This document shows positions 10,301 through 20,941 of a stretch of DNA of 64,000 bases, piece after piece (position 1 is the stretch's first letter; every line of letters begins with the position of its first letter). Source of the stretch: Amorphophallus konjac (Eukaryota; Streptophyta; Magnoliopsida; Alismatales; Araceae). The notes beneath the pieces were generated by a model. It searched no databases. It had not been told where the DNA came from and saw only the letters and a list, made by a program, of their open reading frames with translations. The translations under genes were made by a program, and so were the position numbers. The DNA is taken from positions 511,170,566-511,234,565 of the forward strand of contig CM040121.1 in NCBI GenBank assembly GCA_022559845.1, written 5' to 3'.

Positions 10301-10915
10301 TGTCAATAAGTTTGTAGACTTCAGCACAAATTTGAGTGATGAGCTCCGGCCTCATGCGCCGCGGTGGTTGCTTCACCGGCTCGGCTTCAGGGTTAATTGC
10401 CAGCTCATGTTGTTAAACTGCAGGGCTCAGACCTGGCATTTCTTTGTAAGTCTAGGCAAAGCAATCCCGGTATTCTTGCAGCAGCTGGATGTACAGCTCC
10501 CGTTCTTCTGGCGACAATTGGGCACTGAGAAAGGTAGGCCTAGGGTCTTCCTCACTTCCCAAGTTGACTTCTATCAGCTCATCGACTGTAGCTTGGCCTC
10601 CGTCTTCTATCTCCGGAGGTGCCGGTTGGAAGTCGACGAAATCTAGAATACCATCTCCAGGGTCGAGGACCTCGACTTCCTCATTTGACATCATCAGAGC
10701 TTCTCGGAAGTCCTCTGCTTCATTTAATATTTGCCGTGCATATTGCTCTTTCAGCAAATCCACTGCCGTTGCAGTCTCCAAGGGCGAGAGAGCAGCTTCA
10801 GCCCTTGTAGTTGGGGTTGCAGCCGTGACAGACTGATGGCTGCTTGTCATTGGGCTGGGACAGCATCCCAGCCTTGTAGTAGAGGGTAAGGAGATCTCGC
10901 CTTCTGAGGCAGTTG
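10301..10915 (-). pseudogene. pol: Linker between protease and reverse transcriptase of the Tat pol
   Basis: An acidic, low-conservation stretch followed by SPEERELYIQLLQEYRDCFA, the usual lead-in to Tat reverse transcriptases, then MRPELITQICAEVYKLI and the N-terminal palm lead VKKKNGQIR. Stops: TAG at 10452-10454 (Trp expected) and TAA at 10413-10415 (Gln expected). At 10915 it is cut by element C. The interrupted codons resume exactly at 18151 after the 5-bp target duplication. Confidence 0.85.
10911..10915. repeat. Target site duplication of element C, left copy (agttg)
   Basis: Five bases matching 18146-18150. They flank an element that starts and ends TGATG...CATCA. Confidence 0.95.
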
Positions 10916-12990
10916 TGATGTAAAACCGACCTAAGACCTATGATGATGTGATGAAGATGTTTTGATACACTTGATGTGAGACCAAGGATGCTATGATGAT
11001 GATACCAATTGATGTGAGACCGACCTTGGACCTAAGTATGCAAGCATTCGGGTTAGGCAGCAGACTCACATTGGCGACTCACTCGCTTGGCGCACGTTAG
11101 TGCCCGAAGGCGACTCGGTGATGATGGAGAGGGTCCGAGGTGGGACCTTGGTTATCCAAGGGTCAGCTAGCTTATTGCGAACCCCAAATGGGCCAAGGGA
11201 ATCCCAAATCATGGGCAGCCAACACACCAAGGGTGTGGGTTGAGTGGAAGCTCTCACAACTCGCCCGCGGTGGTCACTCAATTTGGTGGCAATTTAAATC
11301 GGACACTCTCTCACCGCCGACGGAGTAACTATAGCAATACTAAGCTAAGAAAGTCCATTACAGCAATGAGAGATGTTCAGGAGCTCACCTAGTCGGCGTG
11401 AAGACGCCGACTCCGGCCGGAGACGGGGGCGAGCGGGGAGGCGAGGGTATGCACCCGCACGCCGCGTCGGTGCCGCTTGACCTAAAAATTAAAGGGGTAC
11501 AGCACTACGCCTCTCACAGGAGGGATGATCTTGGAGTGGGGATTAGACTTATTACAATCAATACTACCTCCTCGCAGGGAGGGGCCTTCAGCCGGCCAAG
11601 CGGGGTGGGGGAATTATGCGAGAAAACCCGACTTTCCAAGCTTTGCCGGTTCTGCCAATCTTCAGATTCGCTGGACAGGGTGTTGGTGTTGACGCTGCCA
11701 CGGACTCCTCGGAACTCAGATCTTGATGAAACCTGTGCCAAAAGTTGCCCAACTGATAGAGAATGATGTCTGAATTTTTGAGGAAGCTCTAGAACTCGGG
11801 GCTGATCGGACAGGCGACTGGAGCAGGACAGAAACGCTCTACCTCTGACTGATGCAGAACTGATGTAGTAGATTGCAGAAGGCACTGCGGACGCTCCCGA
11901 ACTCTAAATGGAACGAAACTGGCGGTGACGCAATTGTGGTCGGAGTAGCTTCTAGTAGAAGTTGACGGGGCCACAATCCGAGGTCGTAGAAGAGAGTGGT
12001 CTCTGGAGAAGTGGGGACTGGTCGAACCTGGAACCACAGAGGGCAGTCTGCACACTCCGGCGAAGAAAATTAGAACTGATAGCTCTGGTGGCCGATTGAG
12101 GTCCTTCTTCTTGGAGATGGAAGCTAACTGGACGTAGTGTCTGCCCTCCAAACATGGCGCCCAGATCTTCAAGGATGAAGCCGTGGTCGAACTGGAACTG
12201 AGGCTCTGGTTCCCTGCCTGAGGACTTCTGCCTGGTCGAGGGAGATTGGCTCCTGTGGACAGCTAGGAGCTCAGACGTCGATGAAACCACCACCGTTGCG
12301 AATATGACTCAAAGACGCTTCGAACGGTACCTCTTGGGCCTTCAGATTCACTGGGATGTGATCGGGGTCGCCGCTGCAAGCAGGTGGTCTTCTGCAGATC
12401 GCCAGCTGCAACCTAGTAGTATCAAATGGTGTTGGGGTGGGGCAAGGAAGAATGGTGGAGATGAGAGAGAGAGGGGGGGTGCGACTCTAACCAAGGGGAG
12501 GGGTCTTGGGGGTTCCCTAGGGCTGTGGAGGGAAGGGGGATTTGAATTCAAATGGCCTAGGTGGAGATGAGAGAGAGAGAGAGAGAGAGATCTAGTGAGA
12601 TTTGGAATTGGATTTCAATATTCATGCAATGGTTCATTAGTTCAAAATGAGGGGAATGGGGTCCTATATATAGGAAACTCACATTTTTACAAAAGTCCCT
12701 GACATTTGACTCAATGACAAATAACCAAAGGGGTAGGGGCGCCCTTGGGCCAAGCCCAATGAATTGGGCCCAATAGTCTAACAAACCAACCTAATGACAC
12801 AATACTTAGGAAAATGACTCACTAACCTAGGTACATAACTCAAATAAAGGGAAAATTACATGATATTGACTCAAAGAAAATGTGAAGATTACATGACTAG
12901 ACTCAAAAATACATGACTAACATAATGGCGCTTGCCGACGAACAATCCGAGTCCGGAGAAAATATGGAGGGGCAAGGGATGCCCTCATCA
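10916..12990 (-). repeat. 3' LTR of element C
   Basis: 2075 bp, nearly the same as 15888-18145 but lacking the block of about 190 bp next to the GA-rich tract. It carries a palindromic TATA box (tcctatatatagga, near 12661-12676). The polypurine tract lies just above 12990 on the minus strand (gggggta before TGATG). Confidence 0.93.
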
Positions 12991-13210
12991 TACCCCCGGG
13001 GTGGGGAAAACTCGACCCCGTCGAGTATGGGCCCACCAGGGAAGTAGTACATCGAACTGCGGCTCTGGGTAATCCACGATCTCCATACTCAACCCGCGAC
13101 CATAGTCGGGGAACGGCGCTTCAGCTCGACAAAGTGACTCGGTCATACCCTCATGCTGGCGATGGGATCTTGCTTGCCTAGTATTGCCGCCGTGTGCTCA
13201 CGTCGGGCTC
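12991..13210 (-). other. 3' untranslated end and polypurine tract of element C
   Basis: Region between the gag stop and the 3' LTR. It ends on the minus strand in 'ccaccccgggggta', a short purine-rich primer site directly before the LTR start TG. Confidence 0.6.
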
Positions 13211-15835
13211 TCAGGCTATTTGTGGTGGCACTCCGAGGGTGTCTCTCACAAGGGTAGGTGTAAGCTCGAGGCACTCACTAGGATCCACCGCGGTGCCCTT
13301 AGAGGGTGCCGAATCTGCCACATGGGAAGTGGGGTGAATCCCAAAACCCATTTGAAAGTCCAACCCATAAGCTGGGTTGCCAAAGCCACTCAGATCTTGG
13401 CAAGGTCCAAGTCCTCGTGCCCTCAGATTGGAGGTGACCCTAAAGTAAAGCCACTCCAAAGCCATCATCACCAAGTTGTCAACTTGGAACTCAAAGTGGT
13501 GCTTAGGAGTTTGTGCTCGCTTCTTGTGAATCCCACCGCATGTTGCTTGATACTTGCTTGAATGCATATGCCATGCACTATGATGCGATGTGAGTTGACA
13601 ATGTATGGTATGCAAAGGTGGTCCAGGACAACTACATATATACCTATCATGCATTGATGTTATGAGGACGTTGAATGATTTGGGAGGACTGAGGCATCCA
13701 TAGGTATGCATGGTGGTGGCAAATGCTGGGGGACCCGGACATCCATGTATGCTCCTTTCATGCTTATGACTCATGATGAAAGAGGGTGGACCATTACATC
13801 CAAATATGGTCCACTTATGCTTCCTACTTGACATGTGGGTGATGTGGATGAATGTACCCGACGGACTAATCATGCCAAGCGGTGTGATGTGCCAAGACAT
13901 ATGAATTCCTTTCCCAAAGATGACTTCCTCATGTGGGATGGTGGGGTGGCCTTTGAGCTTCCACTCAAAAGGGTCGAAGGGATCTAGGTAGGTGGATATG
14001 GGGTGGGGCACTTTCTTGATCTCTAGGCGGGTGTTGCCTAAGGTCATGATTTCTATGGTGTAACCTAGGTCATGGATGAGGTGGGCTCGGCCCAACATGG
14101 TGGGTGGGGGTAGGAAAGGGTGGGTGGTGGGTGATGTGGGTGGGTCACGTGGGTACCCATACTCCCAAAGGAAGGGATCAAAGGGGTCATGGACTGGGTT
14201 TCCTAGAAGAAGAGACTCTATGCCCACATGGTCTTCACACGGTGGGTCCTCCTCCCTCAAGGTAATTGGACCAAGGTCGTTAGTGGGCCAGTCGATCAAG
14301 GTACTTGGGATCTCAATGGAAGTGGAGTGGATCATGATGGGTTTTTCATCCATAGGGAGAATGAGAAGGAGGTCACTAGTGTAGCAACCAATGGTGAAGA
14401 CCGAGGTGATAGAACCATCACATGGGTGGATGAGACTAAGACTTTTTGGGTGGGCCTTTCCTAAGGTCAATAAGCAAGTCAACCCTAGTTGCCATTCTAA
14501 ACCCTTGAGGAGATCATCCCAACCTTCTACCTCATAGTAGGATTGGATTGTGGTGTGATAGGAGTGGAGGGGGACAATTTGGGATGGATATCCCAATGGT
14601 GAGAGAGGTGGGGGTGAGCTAGGAAGGGTGGGTCCTTGTTTGAGCCATTGGAGTATGACTTCATTCATGGTGAAGGTGTGTGGCTTTTGAGGATCCGGAC
14701 TAGGAGAGGTGGGTGGAAGTGGAGGTTCTTGGATTTCCTCTAGGGTAGGTTTTTGTTCGGGACTAGCATCTATTTCCATGTGGATGGGTGTGTGGGTTTC
14801 AATTCCTAGTGTTAATGGGTTGGGTAGGTCTAAGGCGGGAGAATTGGTGATAGCTGGAGCATGGTGCACTTGGGGTGGTGGGCAAGGGTGGACTTGGATT
14901 TGGATAGGAAGGGGAAGTAGAGGAGGCCTAGGTTGGGGAAAGATTGGTGTAGGAAGGGAGAGGTGGGTTGGGTGAGGGGTTTTGGGTTGGGGGGTGATGG
15001 CCATTATGGGCCTAGGTGGAGGGGTGGTCATGGGGTCCACTTGAGTTTGAGTGGTGAATGTTGGATGAGTGGTGGTCCTTATGGAGGGAATCGGGCCGGT
15101 TAAGGGTCTCTTGCCCTTGGGATCGTTTGGGGTGGAGGTGGGGGTTAAAGGGGCTTGACTAGTGTAGGTTAAGGGAGGGGGTTTTGGTTGGGGTGTGGGG
15201 GACCTTATGGGGTTGGGTGAGGAGGTGGAGGCCTTAGATACTTGGGTTTTAGGGGTGAGGTTTTGGACGGGTGGGGTTGAGGGAGTGGGAGTGCTCCTTG
15301 GGCTTTGATAACCCGGGTAGGAAGGGGACATATATTTTGCCCTAAGTTGCTCCTTCATGTCCTTCCAAGTGGTGATGGGAGTTTCCCTTCTAAGTACCTT
15401 TAGCCCAACAATTTGCATCCAATAAGTTTCTGCCCGTTTGGTAAGTTGCATTTTGGCAACGCATGCCTTTTCATCCTCGGACATAGGATATCAAGTGAAG
15501 TATTGGTCCATTGTAGCTTCCCAATCTAAATATTCTCTAGGAGAGGTTCCATCAAAGGTGGGAAGTGGGAAAGGGACCATCCTATCGTCCGTCCTTGGGG
15601 CGTGCCAATTTTCTCCAAGTTGGTTGAGTCGGCCCGATATGTTATCAAGCCGCTCATTGGCATAGGTCAAGGCTTTCATGAAGTAGTTGACATGGCCAGG
15701 GAAGTTATGGTTGTTAGTGGTAGGCATCTCATGGTGGCTTGGACTTATGGAGTGGGCCGATTGGTAAGGTCGATATGAGGTGGCCATAATAGGGGACAAG
15801 AGTGATGCACTTGAAGACTCTAAATGCATAGACAT
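13211..15835 (-). CDS. gag: Gag with very long proline-rich extension, element C (one in-frame TGA)
   Basis: One frame of about 874 codons from Met at 15835 to 13211, interrupted by a single TGA at 15491-15493 in a CGA-like context. Residues about 85-175 look like the retrotransposon gag fold (FDGTSPREYLDWEA, then KMQLTKRAETYW and WKDMKEQLRAKY). From about 175 to 430 the protein is extremely rich in Pro, Thr and Ser. The remaining 400 residues are rich in His, Pro and Gly and unlike any domain I know. I see no CCHC zinc knuckle and no protease or polymerase motif. It could be a gag in which the nucleic acid-binding role has shifted to the extension. That no other stop has arisen over 2.6 kb suggests recent selection or a recent copy. 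Confidence 0.75.
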
Positions 15836-15873
15836 GCCCTAGGACCAACTTGATAGAGACAAGTTGTGAACTT

Positions 15874-15885
15874 GCTCTGATACCA
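15874..15885 (-). other. Primer binding site of element C
   Basis: Minus-strand TGGTATCAGAGC, complementary to the 3' end of initiator Met tRNA, two bases inside the LTR end at 15888. Confidence 0.93.
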
Positions 15886-15887
15886 CT

Positions 15888-18145
15888 TGATGTAAAACCG
15901 ACCTAAGACCTATGATGATGTGATGAAGATGTTTTGATACACTTGATGTGAGACCAACTAGGATGCTATGATGATGATACCAATTGATGTGAGACCGACC
16001 TTGGACCTAAGTATGCAAGCATTCGGGTTAGGCAGCGGACTCACACTGGCGACTCACTCGCTTGGCGCACGTTAGTGCCCGAAGGCGACTCGGTGATGAT
16101 GGAGAGGGTCCGAAACGGGACCTTGGTTCTCCAAGGGTCGGCTAGCTTATTGTAAACCCCAAATGGGCCAAGGGAAGCCCAAATCATGGGCGGCCAACAC
16201 ACCAAGGGTGTGGGTTGAGTGGAAGCTCTCACAACTCGCTCGCGGTGGTCACTCAATTTGGTGGCAATTTAAAATCGGACACTCTCTCACCGCCGACGGA
16301 GTAACTATAGCAATACTAAGCTAAGCAAGTCCATTACAGCAATGAGAGATGTTCAGGAGCTCACCTAGCCGGCGTGAAGACGCCGACTCCGGCCGGAGAC
16401 GGGGGCGAGCGGGGAGGCGAGGGTATGCACCCGCACGCCGCGTCGGTGTCGCTTGACCTGAAAATTAAAGGGGTACAGCACTACGCCTCTCGCAGGAGGG
16501 ATGATCTTGGGGTGGGGATTAGACTTATTACAATCAATACTACCTCCTCGCAGGGAGGGACCTTCAGCCGGCCAAGCGGGGTGGGGGAATTATGCGAGAA
16601 AACCCGACTTTCCAAGCTTTGTCGGTTCTGCCAATCTTCAGATTCGCTGGACAGGGTGTTGGTGTTGACGCTGCCACGGACTCCTCGGAACTCAGATCTT
16701 GATGAAACCTGTGCCAAAAGTTGCCCAACTGACAGAGAATGATGTCTGAATTTTTGGGGAAGCTCTGGAAATCGGGGCTGATCGGACCGGCGACTGGAGC
16801 AGGACAGCAACGCTCTGCCTCTGACTGATGCAGTAGATTGCAGAAGGCACTGCAGACGCTCCCAAACTCCAAATGGAATGAAACTGCCGGTGACGCGATC
16901 GTGGTCAGAGTAGATTCGAGCAGAAGTTGACGGGGCCACAATCCGAGGTCAGAGAAGAGAGTGGTGGCCGGAGAAGTGGGGACTGGTCGAACCTGGAACC
17001 ACAGAGGACAGTCTGCACACTCTGGCGAAGAAAATTAGAACTGATAGCTCCGGTGGCCGATTGAGGTCCTTCTTCTTGGAGATGGAAGCTAACTGGACGT
17101 AGTGTCTGCCCTCCAAAAATGGCGCCCAGATCTTCAAGGATGAAGCCATGGTTGAACTGGAACTAAGGCTCTGGTTCCCTACCTGAGGACTTCTGCGTGG
17201 TCGAGGGAGATTGGCTCCTGTGGACAGCTCGGAGCTCGGACGTCGACGAAACCACCACCATTGCGAAGATGACTCGAAGACGCTTCCAACGGTACCTTTT
17301 GGGCCTTCAGAGTCACTGGGATGTGATCGGGGTCGCCGCTGCAAGCAGGTGGTCTTCTGCAGTTCACCAACTGCAACCTAGTAGTATCAAATGGTGTTGG
17401 AGTGGGGCAAGGAAGAATGGTGGAGATGAGAGAGAGAGGGGGGGTGCGACCCTAACCAAGGGGAGGGGTCTTGGGGGTTCCCTAGGGCTGTGGAGGGAAG
17501 GGGGATTTGAATTCAAATGGCCTAGGGAAGTGGTGGGTGGTATGGGGGAGAGGGAAGGGTGCTTGGGGAAGTGGGTAGGGTAGTTGGGGGTTGGAGGGTG
17601 GCCTAGTTATTGGGGAATTCCACCTTGGGGTTGGGGGGGGAGTTAAATGAGTGTATGGGGAAGGGGAGGGGTTTTAATGAGAGGTGAATGGGGAGGAGAG
17701 AGAAAATTTCGAATTTTGGGGTTAGGGAAGAGAGAGAGAGAGAGATCTAGTGGGATTTGGAATTGGATTTTAATATTCATGCAATGGTTCATTAGTTCAA
17801 AATGAGGGGAATGGGGTCCTATATATAGGAAACCCACATTTTTACAAAAGTCCCTGACATTTGACTCAATGACAAATAACCGAAGGGGTAGGGGCGCCCT
17901 TGGGCCAAGCCCAATGAATTGGGCCCAATAGCCTAACAAACCAACCTAATGACACAATACTTAGGAAAATGACTCACTAACCTAGGTACATGACTCAAAT
18001 AAAGGGAAAATTACATGATATTGACTCAAAGAAAATGTGAAGATTACATGACTAGACTCAAAAATACAAGACTAACATAATGACGCTTGCCGACGAACAA
18101 TCCGAGTCCGGAGAAAATGTGGAGGGGCAAGGGATGCCCTCATCA
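15888..18145 (-). repeat. 5' LTR of element C
   Basis: 2258 bp from TG at 18145 to CA at 15888 in minus-strand reading. It contains the block missing from the 3' LTR, a (GA)n tract and the TATA box 'cctatatataggac' (near 17817-17830). Confidence 0.93.
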
Positions 18146-18150
18146 AGTTG

Positions 18151-18384
18151 TATCTTCAATAGAAGTAGCATTCCCTTCCTTGGTAGAATATACCTCTTGG
18201 TCGGAGTCGGCTGAGGCTTCCCCGATTGGCATGAGATGTGCCGAGGTCAATATCAGTAGGACTCTGCTGGAGGGAGAGGTCCCGGTTTCTTCAACATCTT
18301 CGGCTTCGCTGCTGCTAGCCGTATCAAATTCGGCATGAAGGGCCGTCTCTCCTGGACAGACCTGTTCCTAGCATCGGCACGGAA
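18151..18384 (-). pseudogene. Acidic linker of the Tat polyprotein, upstream part
   Basis: Continues the frame cut by C at 10915. In one minus-strand frame it reads as a Glu/Asp/Ser/Thr-rich stretch without motifs. A frame change lies between here and the protease-side ORF ending at 18385, so at least one small indel is present. Confidence 0.6.
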
Positions 18385-19529
18385 TCACGGTCTCCGCTTC
18401 TTGATTTCCGGGCTGAGTCGGTTTAGCATATTCAGCTCCCGCTGGGTATTCATCAAAAGTTGCCCCCGGTGGACTATCTTCAGTAGGGTAGAAGGCGAAG
18501 ATAGTGTCCACCTCGTATCACCCACTATAGTAATATTCTTCCAGGTGAAGCCCAACCCCGGGTGCTGAGAGACACATCTCATTTCCTTATCCAGACTTGC
18601 GGCATACCACATTTTCTGGAAAGCTTCCTTGCGCTTTTGAGACTGATCGGAGGGGACGTGCTGCTTCTGAAATATCCAGGGCATCCGACTGGTTATGAAT
18701 GCCAGACCCTTGACGGGGACTGACGGATTGTCTATATCTTTGGGGAGGCAGCAATCTGTGTCTTCTCGAGTAGGATGCTCTTCAGCCGTATAGAACAAGC
18801 TGTTGGGTCCATCTTCCTGTGTCACCTCCCAAGTTTTGAAAGGCTCGACGGTGGGGTTATCAAGGCCGAGAATCGGCTTGGTGAGGCCGTCCGGGACTCC
18901 AATGTAATTGTGCTGCCGATCGACCTGCACTTCATTAGCTTCGGCGTGTAATGCTGGAGGTGCTATTCTGCCCAGTCCCCGGATGCCGTGATATGGGAGA
19001 CCACCTTGGGCTTGACATATCCGCGCGGCGGTGGTGGATACCAATTGTCGCCGGATGCGCCTCTTGATGCCCCCGCAGGGGTCTTAGCTTCAGAGGTCTT
19101 CTGAGAAGGCCCAACATATAGGTTGGCATCCGCCAAGTGACATTCAAATACCTCGAATGGGTGGAGGTCAGCAAATATTCTCTCCTCCTTCCCCTGGAGA
19201 CTGTATTTGATACATTGGTGGAGCGTGGAGGGCACCACCATATTCTCATGCAGCCATGGGTAGCCGAGCAGTGCTTTGTACGAGGTGCGGGAGTCGATGA
19301 CATGGAACTGCACCGTCGTAATGAAATCCGCCAAGGTGAGTGTGAACTCTGCCACCCCCATCGACACTTCACATTTCTGATTGAAGCCGGCGATGCGCAT
19401 ATCCCTGACTTTCTCAAGATGCACGTTGAAGTGGTGCCTCTCGTATATTCTATAGGGCAGGATGTTGACCGCTACGCCGGGATCAACCAGAATCTTGTTC
19501 AGCTCCCTTCCATTCAGGTGCCCCTTCAT
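18385..19529 (-). pseudogene. pol: Aspartic protease region of the Tat polyprotein (broken)
   Basis: A retroviral-type aspartic protease: LNKILVDPGVAVNILPY (near 19460-19500) stands where Tat proteins have the catalytic D-T/G-G signature, so Asp and Gly are kept but the middle residue is Pro. MRIAGFN, FHVIDSRTSYKALLGYPWLHE and the flap-like parts follow as in the family. A one-base loss near 19007 shifts the frame, and the reading continues from 19044 to 18385 as a poorly conserved tail with KGLAFITSRMPWIF. The stop at 19530-19532 separates it from the gag side in the same frame. Confidence 0.82.
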
Positions 19530-20941
19530 TTACAGCGGCATGTTGTGGCTGATGGTAGGTAGCAGCATATCCTCTGGAGTGAAGGTCATGCTAGCTTCTG
19601 GCATTACTTCAGCCAAGCAGGTCTCAAAATGAGCAAGTGTCTGCAGAGCAGTGATGATCACCTGTCGAGTCTCTTCACACAGAGAGAGGATCTCCTAGAT
19701 TGTAAATCGAGCAGGGAGCTTCTTGAGTAGCTTCATTATTCGGCTCCCAGCTCGGACATTGGAAAGCTTCATCTCTTCAGCCCACCTGGGTTTGAGAGAG
19801 TCCTGAGTTGTAGCCCCTGACGGACCTACTTCATCTGCTTCGGACTCGGTGCATTTCTGGCTGGTACCGGATCCTTGGCACTCTTCATTAGCTGCTGCAG
19901 GGCAAGCTCCATCTGTATTTGGAGCTTCGGTAGATTATGTTGGCTGCAGGTGAACATCCCCGGGTGCAGGGTTAGCCTCCTGTCATGGCTGCTTCCCCTT
20001 AGACATCTTCATAAATTCAAGGAATGAAGGGACTATCTTGCCCCCACTCTTGTTATATAATCCTGGCGGAGGAGGGATCTGGACCCACTTGACCTATGGG
20101 GGAGGTGTCTTGTAGGGCTGCTCTCCCCTGAATATGATGTTGTGGTTGGGCGGCGGCTGGCGCCCCCACTTCCGGCCTGACCGGGTGGCATGTGCAGCGG
20201 TTGTGGCCTCGGCCTTGCCTTCCCCAGCATGGGGTGTGAAGCAAATTTCCTCTTCTTCCTCCTCTCCGGGCAGGTTGAAGAGTGTTGATAGAGTATTGCA
20301 GAAGACAACCTGCACTTTATCGGTCTTAGCAGCCTTTCCTTTCTTCTTCTTTTGTTTCTTCCTCTTTCTTGCTTCAGCAGGTGCCTGCCCCCAGAACAGA
20401 CTGCCCTCCTTATCGGGTGCTGCTTCAGCTTCCTCCTTTTGCTTGAGTGAGAGCTGCTCCAGTTCTTGCCATGGGACATGGTCCCACACTAGCAAAGGCT
20501 TCAATTCGGGCTGCACGTACTCGTCTAGCCCTTCGATAAGGTTTTGTAGTCGGCGGACCCCAAGATTGGTTTCCTTGACCACCGGCAGCGGCGTTTGTCT
20601 CCTCCGATTGTGTGTAGGTATCCCGATGGCTGCAGGTGGAGTGGTCCATGCAGGTGCTGCCACCGGTGGAGCGGGTCGTGGTGTAACACCACGGATATGT
20701 GCCCCCACTTTCGGGTGGGGTGCTTTCTTCCTTTTGTGCTTCGCAGGGGCTTGCTGCCATCCCTACTGTCCCTTTGCGGGCCCCAAGAAATGAGTTTCAT
20801 AAGTGCTCCGCGTACTTGCTTCAGAGATCTCCTCGGGCAATGCCTGATATAGGGAGATCATGTTGACTCCTGCTCTTCTAAGAGGGGCTTCATGTGGCTG
20901 AGGAGGGTCACTTTGTACTCTCACAATTCTATTTCATTTTT
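19530..20941 (-). pseudogene. gag: Gag-protease linker of the Tat polyprotein (several stops)
   Basis: Continuous with gag after a one-base loss near 20985. It has a Pro/Ala/Thr-rich stretch, then ETNLGVRRLQNLIEGL, a lysine block (RKRKKQKKKK near 20330-20360) and an acidic EEEEEE run (near 20245-20265). Such charged low-complexity linkers are usual between gag and protease in Tat elements. Stops include one at 20094-20096 and others toward 19530, all in the same minus-strand frame as the protease. Confidence 0.7.

Larger units (their letters stand above)
10916..18145 (-). mobile_element. Element C: non-autonomous LTR element with gag only (TR-GAG type)
   Basis: Complete insertion of 7230 bp on the minus strand. 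LTRs are 15888-18145 (5') and 10916-12990 (3'), both TGATG...CATCA in element sense, with a perfect 5-bp duplication agttg. The PBS (15874-15885) matches initiator Met tRNA. The 2.9-kb interior holds one long gag-type frame (13211-15835) and no protease, reverse transcriptase or integrase. It must have moved with enzymes made by another element. The two LTRs are very similar apart from a stretch of about 190 bp present only in the 5' LTR (near 17528-17735), so the insertion is fairly young. It splits the Tat frame between protease and reverse transcriptase. Confidence 0.95.

Noticed and set aside
13211..15484. A 757-codon host gene
   Set aside because: It lies between the LTRs of element C, follows a gag core in the same frame, and the element has a perfect TSD.
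20134..20793. A 219-codon plus-strand ORF over the Tat gag-protease linker
   Set aside because: It is the complement of a charged low-complexity minus-strand coding region; Cys/Ser/Phe-rich with no motif.
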